This document shows, piece after piece, positions 10,901 to 22,900 of a DNA stretch of 64,000 nucleotides. Below the pieces are notes generated by a model. The model was not told where the DNA came from. It was given only the letters and a program-made list of their open reading frames with translations, and searched no databases. A program made the translations under genes and the position numbers. This stretch comes from Phlebotomus papatasi. Lineage: Eukaryota > Arthropoda > Insecta > Diptera > Psychodidae. Every line of letters starts with the position of its first letter. The stretch's first letter is position 1. The stretch lies in assembly GCF_024763615.1 (NCBI RefSeq), contig NC_077222.1, positions 62,992,001 to 63,056,000 on the forward strand, given 5' to 3'.

Positions 10901-13900
10901 TTAGAGAATTTATATGGAAATGTTCTGGCCTTTAAAAATAATTTCAAATCCCTAAAATTGATGTGAAAAGTGTGGAAATAAATTTATTGTGAATATCAAA
11001 TAGGAACGCTTTTAGAAAACTTCCAAAGAAAGTTTTAAGGGAATATTAAAGATACTTTAGATCAATTTTCTTCTAAAAATGCTTTATATTCACACTTTGA
11101 AAAACTAGTTTATCTTATCAGCGATTCGAACACTTAAAATCATTTAAATCGGATTTTTCAGGTGAATTCTAAAGTTTCTTGGTCTAAGAATATTTCTTTT
11201 GATAAAACATTATTCTTAAAAGTATATTGCATTAAAAGTTCCTTTTAAACAATTTGCGTTCTCTACCTTCTCTACAATTTCTTGATAGTTTCTTGTTTAT
11301 AATCACCCATAAAATTTGTTGTTTATATCATTTTTAAGACGATAAAATGATTCACAATGACAATATAATTTTTGTGGACATTACTCGTTTTTGTTTGAAA
11401 ATTTATTTCATAAAGAACAAGAATAAAGAAAGTGTTGTTTTTGAGATAAAATATTAATTTACATTTTTATATTTCTGCTTCCGGTTATAACGCATTAGTA
11501 TTAAGTCATTAACCAATTTTGTTAATTGTTAATTAGTTGAGATCATAAGCAAAATTATAGATGACATTTTATTAATTTTATTATATTTCTGTTATTATAG
11601 TGACGCAAAAAATGTGTTATTCTGTTACGAGAATAAACAGGATAAGTGTGACCCAAAATGCGAATTAGAAGTTTAATTAGTCATTCAGAACGAATAAGTT
11701 CTTACCTTGCATGTTTTTTCTTCTGACGCAAATTTGCAATCCAATAAATTTTAAAAGCCATTCAAGATAAATGTCTTTTTATGCGAACTTTTACTATTCA
11801 CCTAAATTTTATTTTTTTGTTCTCAACATTTCTCTGCACAATAAACTTAGTCAAGAAATTACTGGTTTACATTGCTACTCATAAATTGATGTTGCTTTAA
11901 CCCTTTAATTCTGGAAAGGTATTTGATTAAATAAAATCATGCGGAAACGCTCCTGGGTTTTATTCATAGATACTAAATTCGTAAGTACGGTTAATTATTA
12001 ATGTGGTTGCATACCGTTTTACTACCGATTAAATTCAATCATAAAAATAAAAAAAAACCATTCCGAAATTTAAAAATAATGCTTAAGTAAAGCACATTTA
12101 AGAATGTTTTAGCATGAGTAATGACTATGTTGTCTTAATAAGCATACGAACAAATAAAAAAGTAAATTCGAGGAAGGTCTATAATTTACGGGTACTTTAC
12201 CGATTCATAACCGGATTAAGTTCGATCTTTGCTATCTATCCTATATAGTGGTATCGGTTGGGTCATTGTTTACAAGTGTAATCTTCGAACTTTTCGATAG
12301 AGGCGCTAGTATCTCTGCTTCGGTCCGCTGGGCATTTTCTTCTCTCTCCTACCTCAGTTGGCTTTCAGCAGCCCAGCGAGTAAGACGTAGGGAATGTGTC
12401 GCTCGGGCGCTCGTGTGAGAGCACACATTCTTAGTCATGGCCTCCTCTCTTGCACAGCAGTGAAGAGATGTAAAAATTAATTTTCAGGAGTTGTTTTTCA
12501 CTGCGGCGATGAACGTCGCACACACATTTTGCAAAAATCTCCTCTTACACTTAAGCATCTGTATGAGGAGATGCAAAAATGATAGGTTTTTTTCGTTTTT
12601 TCCCTCACACCACCACTGCTGGAAGTGTTTTTTTCAGCCTTCAGGAGCTAAAATTCATCGTGTCGCTTCTCTACACGTACGCATGAGTAAAAAGATATTT
12701 TCTAGCGTTGAGAAGGCAAGGCACAGACTTTTTCTTAATTAATTGACCCTCTCATTTTTTTTGTCAATTTCCCCGCTGTGCTTGCTGAAAATGGAAATTG
12801 TCTTTTCCAGTTTTTTAAATTGTCTATTTAATTTATTATAAATGGAAAATAAGAGATTGAACAAAAACCAAATATACAACTTGAACCTCGAATCCCAATA
12901 GCTCTTCCGTGGCTCAATCGGTTAAGACGTCATGTCTATTGCTCTTTTGATTTTCTTTTATGCGCTCATGTTCAAATCCTACTTGTATCCTGTACTTTTT
13001 TGTTTTTTTTTTCAACATGAAAATGAAGAATAATTGTCCCTAAATTTATTAAATAAATTTCTTAATGTTTCCTGAAAAAAAAATACATTACACAACGATT
13101 ATAGTGATTTATTCAAATTTTGAGAGCTCGCCTCTCCAAATTTTTGTTTAAAATCGTTTGGGTATTCTCACATGATTTCGTTTTCGGTTACTTTTCTTCA
13201 GAAAAAAAAATGGAAACTGCTTTTAAATGCTCGTATGAGCTTTCAAATACTTAAACAATATGTTTTTTTCCTATAATATACTTTATGTTTTAAGAATTTT
13301 GAATGATAAGTTCCTCTCGGATTGATACTGTACTCTTTTCTTTGAATAAACCGGAATTATTTGTTGAACAGTAAAATAACTAGTTTTTCTCAATAAAATA
13401 ATAAATGTAGAGACCGAGTATACGACAGTAAATAATTATTTTAGTCAGAAGGAAAACAAAATTTACTAGTAAAATGGTTTTAAAAAAATCTTAAAAAAAT
13501 AAATTGGCCAAAATATTATTTTAAAATTTCTACAGTAGTTCTCATAAAAAATTTCAATAAAAAAGATTTAAAATTTAAAACAATAAATTTTTCAAAACAT
13601 GAAAATTGTGAAATGATCATTGGAAAGAAGAATCTTAAAAAATATTAATCATATTAACCTTTCTTGTTTAAAATTATTTATTGTCTCGATGTTTTCTAAT
13701 AAAATACTTAATGGTATATCATAAATATATTTTATAAAAAGAATTGCATGAAAGAATAAAGTCTTTTTAGCATAAAAAAATACCAGTTAGCCCAAAATTT
13801 TAACGAAAACTGAATCTAATTTCTACAGGTAACAACTAAAGTGTTATAGCAAAATTAAAATATTCCTTTCTTCCTTTATCAAAACTTGCTGAACAAAGCA

Positions 13901-16900
13901 AATCTATTATTATACTTTTTATTGAAAAAGGGTGGCAAAATGTTCGAGGCTTCGCGAGCTGCTCGAAAGCAGTAAAAAAATAAAAAGTGGTTAGGTTAGT
14001 AAAAAATTAAAACTGATCAGTAGAAATATTCGAATTGATCAGTGAAAAAGTAAAAAGTGATTAGCAAAAAAATAAAAATGAGCATTAAAAAATAAAATTT
14101 TGTCAGTAAAAGTTAAACGTGTTGAGCAAACAGTTAAAAATGAGCACTAAAAATAAAAATTCAGCTGCCCGCGAAAATCGGCGAAAAATTCCATGTCCGC
14201 GAAAATGCGCTGCCAAATTTTATTTGAGCAATTTTTATTTTTTCTGTTCATTTTTAATTTTCCACTTACAACTTTTATTTTTTACTGACGACATTTAATT
14301 TTTTAGTGTTCATTTTAAAACTTTCCTCACCATTTTTTATTTTTTTACTGACTACTTTCTAATTTTTATTGCTCATTTCTTTTTTTATTATTGTCTACTT
14401 TTAATTTTTTACTGACCACATTTTATTTTTTTGCTGACCACTTTTTATTTTTTACTGACCATTTTGTTTTACTGCTTATTTTTAATTTTTTTCTGACCAA
14501 TTTTTTTACTGCTCTCTTTTAATTTTTTGATGACTGATTTTTATTTTTTTACTGACCACTGTTAATATTTTACTGTTCAATTCTAATTTTTTTCTGATCA
14601 CTTAATTTTATACTGGCATTTTTTTATTTTTTACTGATCATTTTTAATTCTTTACTGGTCACTTTTTAATTTTTTACTGATCATCTCGAATATTTTTGCG
14701 GCTCATTTTTAATTTTTACTGACCACTTTATTTTTTACTGACTACTTTCCATTTTTACTGATAATCTTTTTCTTTTTACTGATCATGTTTTAGTTTTTGC
14801 TGATCACTTGTTATTTTTAGCTGATCATGATTCACTTTTTACTGCCGTTTTTTATTTTTTACTGCTCTTTATTTATTTTTTACTGATCATTTCGAATTTT
14901 TTGCTAACCAAATTTGACATTTTACTGCTCTTTTATTCAATGCGGTAAATAACACAATTTTGGTTTCTGAAAAAAATTTAATCAAAGTTCAAATTTTTTT
15001 CGATTAACTTTGATACACTGATTATGATTTTGCTTTGTTCAGCAGGTTTTGATAAAGGAAGAAAGGAATATTTTAATTTTGCTATAACACTTTAGTTGTT
15101 ACCTGTAGAAATTAGATTCAGTTTTCGTTAAAATTTTGGGCTAACTGGTATTTTTTTATGCTAAAAAGACTTTATTCTTTCATGCAATTCTTTTTATAAA
15201 ATATATTTATGATATGCCATTAAGTATTTTATTAGAAAACATCGAGACAATAAATAATTTTAAACAAGTAAGGTTAATATGATTAATATTTTTTAATATT
15301 CTTCTTTCCAATGATCATTTCACAATTTTCATGTTTTGAAAAATTTATTGTTTTAAATTTTAAATCTTTTTTATTGAAATTTTTTATGAGAACTACTGTA
15401 GAAATTTTAAAATAATATTTTGGCCAATTTATTTTTTTAAGATTTTTTTTAAACCATTTTACTAGTAAATTTTGTTTTCCTTCTGACTAAAATAATTATT
15501 TACTGTCGTATACTCGGTCTCTACATTTATTATTTTATTGAGAAAAACTAGTTATTTTACTGTTCAACAAATAATTCCGGTTTATTCAAAGAAAAGAGTA
15601 CAGTATCAATCCGAGAGGAACTTATCATTCAAAATTCTTAAAACATAAAGTATATTATAGGAAAAAAACATATTGTTTAAGTATTTGAAAGCTCATACGA
15701 GCATTTAAAAGCAGTTTCCATTTTTTTTTCTGAAGAAAAGTAACCGAAAACGAAATCATGTGAGAATACCCAAACGATTTTAAACAAAAATTTGGAGAGG
15801 CGAGCTCTCAAAATTTGAATAAATCACTATAATCGTTGTGTAATGTATTTTTTTTTTCAGGAAACATTAAGAAATTTATTTAATAAATTTAGGGACAATT
15901 ATTCTTCATTTTCATGTTGAAAAAAAAAAAACAAAAAAGTACAGGATACAAGTAGGATTTGAACATGAGCGCATAAAAGAAAATCAAAAGAGCAATAGAC
16001 ATGACGTCTTAACCGATTGAGCCACGGAAGAGCTATTGGGATTCGAGGTTCAAGTTGTATATTTGGTTTTTGTTCAATCTCTTATTTTCCATTTATAATA
16101 AATTAAATAGACAATTTAAAAAACTGGAAAAGACAATTTCCATTTTCAGCAAGCACAGCGGGGAAATTGACAAAAAAAATGAGAGGGTCAATTAATTAAG
16201 AAAAAGTCTGTGCCTTGCCTTCTCAACGCTAGAAAATATCTTTTTACTCATGCGTACGTGTAGAGAAGCGACACGATGAATTTTAGCTCCTGAAGGCTGA
16301 AAAAAACACTTCCAGCAGTGGTGGTGTGAGGGAAAAAACGAAAAAACCCTATCATTTTTGCATCTCCTCATACAGATGCTTAAGTGTAAGAGGAGATTTT
16401 TGCAAAATGTGTGTGCGACGTTCATCGCCGCAGTGAAAAACAACTCCTGAAAATTAATTTTTACATCTCTTCACTGCTGTGCAAGAGAGGAGGCCATGAC
16501 TAAGAATGTGTGCTCTCACACGAGCGCCCGAGCGACACATTCCCTACGTCTTACTCGCTGGGCTGCTGAAAGCCAACTGAGGTAGGAGAGAGAAGAAAAT
16601 GCCCAGCGGGCGCGCGCGAAGTGAGTTGTCAAATCTCAAAGGTAGGAACGCCACTTGACGAAAAGTTCGAGAAATAGACGGTGCGAGTACTATATGTGGA
16701 TAGCAAAGGTTCGATGCAACCGGGTTGGAAATTTCAGGATCTTTCAAAAACAAACCAAAATAAAAAAATCGGTTGAGAAATAGGCTCTCCAACGTCGTTA
16801 AACTTATGCTTTCCGAACTACGTAAAAAACATTCAAGAATGGAAAAAATCTAGGAGCTGTTATCGAAATAAACAAAAAACAAACATGATTTTGGAGGGAA

Positions 16901-19900
16901 AGGATGGGTTCGGGGGAAAAGAAAAAAATGCTGTTCTAGATAATATTGACTTATGGAGGGGTCATCGCAGACCGGAAGCCGATATCTCTTACCGTTTGGC
17001 CTCTAGCCGTCTCACAAGTTGAAAAAAGTGAATTATAAACTATTCGCTCTTTGAGTTCAAGTAGTAAAATTACTACACTGAGAAAAAAAGGGTTCGATTA
17101 ATTTTTTTTTCCTCATAACTTTAACACTTTTTATTGAGGGAAAATTGACCACAAGGTCACCTCCTGTCGCTGCATGAGAGGGAGGTGTTTATGTTTGTGA
17201 GTTGCCTTGTTTTCGGTGACCGATGTAAACGTGTGATGAGTCTCTAACTGTTATGTGTATATCCCGACTTTTTAGGGATATTTTTAATAAACTTATTAGT
17301 GACATCCATTTTATTTTAGATTTTTAAATTATTAAACTGTGATAACCTTCAGATCTGTGATATCTCACTGTGATATCAGAATTTTAATGTATTTATTTAT
17401 AAACTTTTTCGGATTTCTCTCAGTGTATATGAGAGTAGCGTAGTTTATAAAGTTTATAAATTTATAAGTTGTATTATTTAAACGTGAGATTAAATTGTTA
17501 GAATGTACAAAGAAACAAAAACAAAAAAAATGCGCATTTTTGGATGCACTTTTTTTTTTAATGAGGGCCCGAAAAATGTCATTTTTTTTAAATAAATCTT
17601 TGCAATATTTAGAAATGTTTAACAGTATTTAGATCATAAATTAATTAATTAAATTTAATAAATTTCATGTAATCAGAATCGGATAAATAGAACATGATAT
17701 ATTTTTTTTATTTTGGAAGATATAATAAGAAAAACTTAATAATTTACATAAAAACAGGACGTGGTCGTGGCAAACTGATTTAGGATTTTAAATGCTTAAA
17801 GAACCCTTTAAAAAAGTTTTCTAACTCTAATCGAAAGAACTGACGAAAAGATTATTATTAGTATCGTACTAGGATCGTTATTCGGACAAAGTAAATTCTG
17901 CTAAAATTATGTTAACTTGTTATATCTTTGATTATCCCTAAAATCTCCTTCATCGTTTCCAAGTTTTTGACAAGCGACCGTATTGATCCTTGTTTCGTGA
18001 TTTGAAACCGTATTGAAGCGTAGGGGAGACTGGGCCAAAAAGTCTCAAATTGAAAAACCCAAAATTCAATATCTTCCAAGGTAAGAAAGATAGCGGCTCA
18101 ATTTTTTTTCTATAGATAGCCTCTATAGAACTTCTTCCATGTCGTGAGTTTCTTAGAATTCGAACATGAAATTTAGAGACTTTAGAAAACAAAATATATC
18201 AAACTTTTAGCCCTATTTTTTGAAATATTTTGCTTGCAGAAGATAACCATTATTACCTACTTATTTTCCAAAATCGATGCACTGGTGAATATTTTCTAAA
18301 TAATTTATATTCTTTGAATACGAATCCGCTATCTATTTTAGAATTTCACAAAAGTTCTTTTCTCCAGAAATCCTTTTATTAAAAATGGCCAGTTGGGGTA
18401 AAAAGTAACAAAAGATATAGAGCAAAAAGTAACAAAAAAGCGAAGCAATTTCTGATGTCTCACGGCGAAAAGAAACGTCATTATCATGTCTCGCCGCTTG
18501 TTGTTTGCATTGGTCAAACGATTTCAGTCTTTTGCGTGTTTTTTTTTTCTAAAATATAGCTTGAAAAGCGCTTTTCACGTTTTCTCGCAGAGAAAACGGT
18601 GTTTTATAAAGGTGTATAGATAAATAAATTTTCTATGAAAATATGTCGTCTAGGTATTTTTTCAAATTTCCGAAAGCCTGTAATGAAGCGAATCAAAATA
18701 TGATAATACCCAATGTCTAGTACTATTTGCCCCAGCATTTTTGAGAATGGTCACAAAATTACCTTTTAAAAATTGGCTCGATAAACGTATTTCCTTACCA
18801 AATTGAGGAAAATTACTTTCACAAAGTTGTAGAGCGGTAAATTTCCTATAAAACTGCGATAATTAGAAATTTTTGAAGCGCTCGAGTAGCTTGTAAAAAA
18901 ATAAAATATCCGTTTTGTGACTTTTTGCCCCGTCTCCACTATTATATATTTTTCGATAAAATAAGCTACAGAATTCAAAACGGTTAGAAAGCTAATGATA
19001 TTCTACATCCAGTAAATTATTGTTTTGAGATATTCACTGCGAAAATGATTTTTTCAAATTTAACAATTTGATTTTTTGCTCATTAAATGATTTTTAATGA
19101 TCAAAATTCGTTTCTACTGACCAAAAAAATATGGCATTTATTATTTAGTTTAGTTCACTGAGAAAAAAAGAGGGTGCTATTAACTTTTTTTCCTCATAAC
19201 TTTAACACTTTTTAGGTGTAAAAATTTATCAACATTTTTTAATGTTAATTTTACACCTTTTTAAGGGTAAAATTAACATGAAAAAGGGTAACTTTAACCC
19301 CTAATACACCTAAAAAGGGTAATATTTACACCGATTTTGGATCAATAATGGAGGGTAAAATTAACATTTCTGGAATGTTATTTTAACTTTTTCGGATTCT
19401 CTCAGTGTTTGGACTACTAGAATTAAGTTTTTGCATAAGTGTCAGAATATTCTTGTAGTGAAAAGAGCGATGAAATAATGCCACTTCATTATTAAAAAGT
19501 TAAATTTGGAATAAGAAAAGCTTTAGAGTGATTAGGAAAATTCCGATAATGTTTCATAAGAAAATTCTATACAAATGATTTGAAGTATTTCCACTCAGCA
19601 AATAGCGATAAACTACTTACACATATTTACACGCTCTCTTAAAATAAAAAGAGTAAATAAAAAAAATAGAATAATTAGAACTTTCTAGTTCGAGAACATT
19701 AGCCCATATTGGGACTAATTAATAAATCAATCGCCTTAAATTTTTCATCATGAAGTTCATTGCCCACAAACATCAATATGGTTCATCATTTGTTTTTATC
19801 AACTTAATCAAATAATACCAGCAAATATGCAGCACCTAGAATTCAAATTGATAAGAATCCTTTCGTCAGCTTTAATCCAGCACGTTGCTATTTGATTAGA

Positions 19901-22900
19901 CAATCTATAACAAATGAATATGACATTCAATTCAATCCCATGACTATTTAAAACTTCCATTTAATCTTTCGAATTGATGAAATCCAATTAAAGTCTTTAT
20001 TGAAACTGAAAATTTCTCCAATATAGTTCCATGAGTCCATTCGTGGTGCCCTCAAATTTGTATCCAGTTGCATGGCAGGCTTCTCAGAAGGATACTATTC
20101 GGAGGGAAATCGCTTGTCCAAGACAACAAGCTCAATGTGGACAAGTGGAAAGTTCCTACTAGATCCAGAATTGCGTGCTCGACGTGTTGTGAACCTCTCC
20201 CAGAATTCCGATGTGCACTTCTGCAAAGCCTTCTGGTTCCTTGCCGAATCTGAGCTTATGTGTAGTGTTCCGAGTATGATTGGGACAGCGATAAAAGTGA
20301 ACAAAATTGTGACAATCCCTCCAGAGCCACTCAAGTTACCAAATTCCGCAGGAGATGGTTTTGTAGACATTCCCATACCATTTAGCCATTTAGGTCCAGG
20401 ACCAGTAACTGCACGACTTCTAAGCTACAATTTGCGCCGCGGAATGGTAAGAATTTGATAAGGATTCCAACTGAAGGGATTTAAATTAGTTCAAGATGAT
20501 TTTCAGATGGGAGAAAGAAGTCACCGTTGCAGCTCAACACTGCCACCGTCCAAGGGATTAATAATCCACTGCCACGGTGGTGGATTCGTTGCTCAAAGCT
20601 CAAAATCCCATGAGCTCTACTTGAGAGACTGGGCATACGCTTTAAATGTCCCAATACTGTCAATTGACTACAGCCTGGCGCCAGCTGCTCCCTTTCCACG
20701 TGCCTTGGAGGAAGTCTTCTATGCTTACTGTTGGGCACTCAACAATTGCGAATATCTCGGAACCACTGGTTCGTATTACTTTCTTTTTAGTTGTTATTCT
20801 TTGGGTATACATCTAGGCGGTTAATAGTAATCGAATGAGGAATGGGAGGAACGTAGCCATTCGTGAGAAGCTAAAACCGTATATTCAGACAAGAGATTTA
20901 GCCTAGTTTCTGAAGATCTCAAATTCCTAAATAGCAACCAATTTAATTTGTTCTTTAGATTCGAATTGATTAATTCCACTTAATAGTCGATTTCTAAGTC
21001 AAAGTTTTCCAAAAAAATTCGACTGATAAGAAATTAAAGAAGTTAAGCCTTATAGCCTTAGGTCTGAATCCCGTATAACCCTTTAACGACGAGACAGTTT
21101 TCGCGGACCGAAAATCAGCAATAAAAATGAAACCGATATATAAAATCGGTAAAAGGTCTTACATCTAGCCTAGTCCCCAGCGAGTGGCCTTCAAAGTTGA
21201 AGCCAATTTCTTAATTTCACGTACAAATGCGTATGGGATTTTTTCTGCACTCGTGATCGTTATGCTAAATATTTAAAAAGTGAGAAGTTTTTCCGTATTA
21301 TAAGATACCTTTCCGTATGGAGGGATAAATATACTAAATTTTTGTTTAAATAACTTTTTTCCTTGGAGCACTGTGAACTGAGTCCGAGATCAATTTAGGA
21401 ATTGGCTTCAAATAGCTCCATTTAAAAAGGCCAACTTGCCAGGAGCTTGCATCTAGCCTTAGAAAATCCAACAGAGTCTGATTCGGTGTATTTTTAGGTG
21501 TGATTCCTTCATAATCACACCTATTGTGGTGATACTCCGATTTTCTAAAAGTGCTCCGATCGAGTTGAAATTCACAGGGAATATGTTTTGAACATCCCTG
21601 ATGCAGAAAATGGTAGGCCGCCATTTTCGGGTCCGGCCGACTGTCCGTCCGTCCGCAGTACGCAATATCTCCGGGTTGGAAAGAGATATATTCACTTTTT
21701 TTTAAAAATATATCTACTTGCGCGTACGACGATTTCTAGGCTATTAGTTTTTTGTAAAACCGGTTCTAAACCGGTTTCAAATCGGTTTTTCTAGGTTTTC
21801 TCGAAATTGGCCTATGCAATTTGAACCATTTTATGTTCATGTTGTAGCGCTACTTGAGTAGACCAATTTAAAAAAAAATTGTTGGAGATTGCTCCATGAT
21901 TTCTCGAGATATTTCAAGTTGAAGATTGTAATTTTAAGAAATTTTGCTCGTAGCGTCGTCGGGTGGGAAAAAAAGCGGGAGAAGAGGCGTGACTCCGATT
22001 TTTTTCGCGAATTTTCGCGGACCACCAAATGCTCGCGGATTTTCCCGGGTCATGAAATTTTTCACGAATTTTCAGGGGCCGCGAAATTTTTCACGAATTT
22101 TCAGGGGCCGCGAAATTTTTCGCGGATTTTCGCGGGTCGCGAAATTTTTCGTGGATTTTCGCAGATAGTTAAATTTTTCCCGGCTTTTGCACATCTTAAG
22201 CCTAAACGAAACTCTAGTGTGATGTCAAGTTGGAGGCCTTGATCTCTCATAGTTTGTGAGAAAATCGATTTTAAAGTTTTTTAAACAATTTTATGCATTT
22301 TTCTTCCAATTTTCCTAATTTTCAAGTGAAATTTTGCACAAATCAAGCCTGAAAGAGGCTCTAAATGGATGTAAAGTTTGAAGCCTCTATCTCATAGTTT
22401 CCGAGAAAATCGATTTTAAATTTTTTGTTAGACATTTTTATGCATTTCTCATCCAATTTTTCTTATTAATAACGATAATACGCTACATACAGTTTAAAAA
22501 TTATTAAACGCAGTTTGCATTATTTATGTATAAATATCGTTCGAGTTTGCCACAATCTAAATTTGCAATGAAGGAATCGCACCTCTATAAGCTGATCTAG
22601 GCTTATCACTGGCTTTACATCTGAGCGATAGGAACAAAAATAGCCCGAAAATTTAAGTAATTTTTCTGACAATACCAATGAATGATAATTTTCACTTTAA
22701 TGAAAAATATTGTGATTGAGTATTGTAGTTTATTTTTCCAAAACGGTTTTTGCATTAAAAAAATTGGAAGTATAAAAAATAATTAAAATTTTCAATATGA
22801 CTATTTAATAATTCGTCATTTTTAAACATAAAAATTTACTATTTAGCAAATAGCTGGAGACTTGCAAAAAATATGCTAGATTCCTTCAGTCTTCTACTTT

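Larger units (their letters stand above)
12325..16609. mobile_element. 4.3-kb near-perfect palindrome (foldback-like element) in Hsl intron 2
   Basis: Left arm 12325-13903 is the reverse complement of 15028-16609, about 1.58 kb each. Only a handful of differences were found by eye (for example near 12585/16345 and 13712/15216). The 1.1-kb spacer is a diverged A/T-rich repeat. Beyond the arms, weaker pairing continues outward to about 12198 and 16730 (the blocks TCGAACTTTTCG and TTTGCTATC recur in inverted order), so the original element was probably larger. The 83-residue open frame found once in each arm is the same sequence and resembles no protein family. No transposase was seen. As part of the Hsl pre-mRNA it could fold into very long double-stranded RNA. 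Confidence 0.85.
8615..20026 (+). other. Hsl intron 2 (11.4 kb), transposon-filled
   Basis: Starts GTATGT after codon 210 and ends ATATAG. It contains MITEs at 9508-9783, 10398-10654, 10682-10809, 17076-17425, 18021-18941 and 19156-19407, plus the 12325-16609 palindrome. The parts between (8615-9507, 10810-12190, 16740-17075, 17426-18020 and 19408-20026) are AT-rich and show no recognisable gene. Confidence 0.7.

Noticed and set aside
20072..20458. Start of Hsl at an internal Met of exon 3
   Set aside because: Conserved HSL sequence continues upstream through exons 1 and 2 with matching phases.
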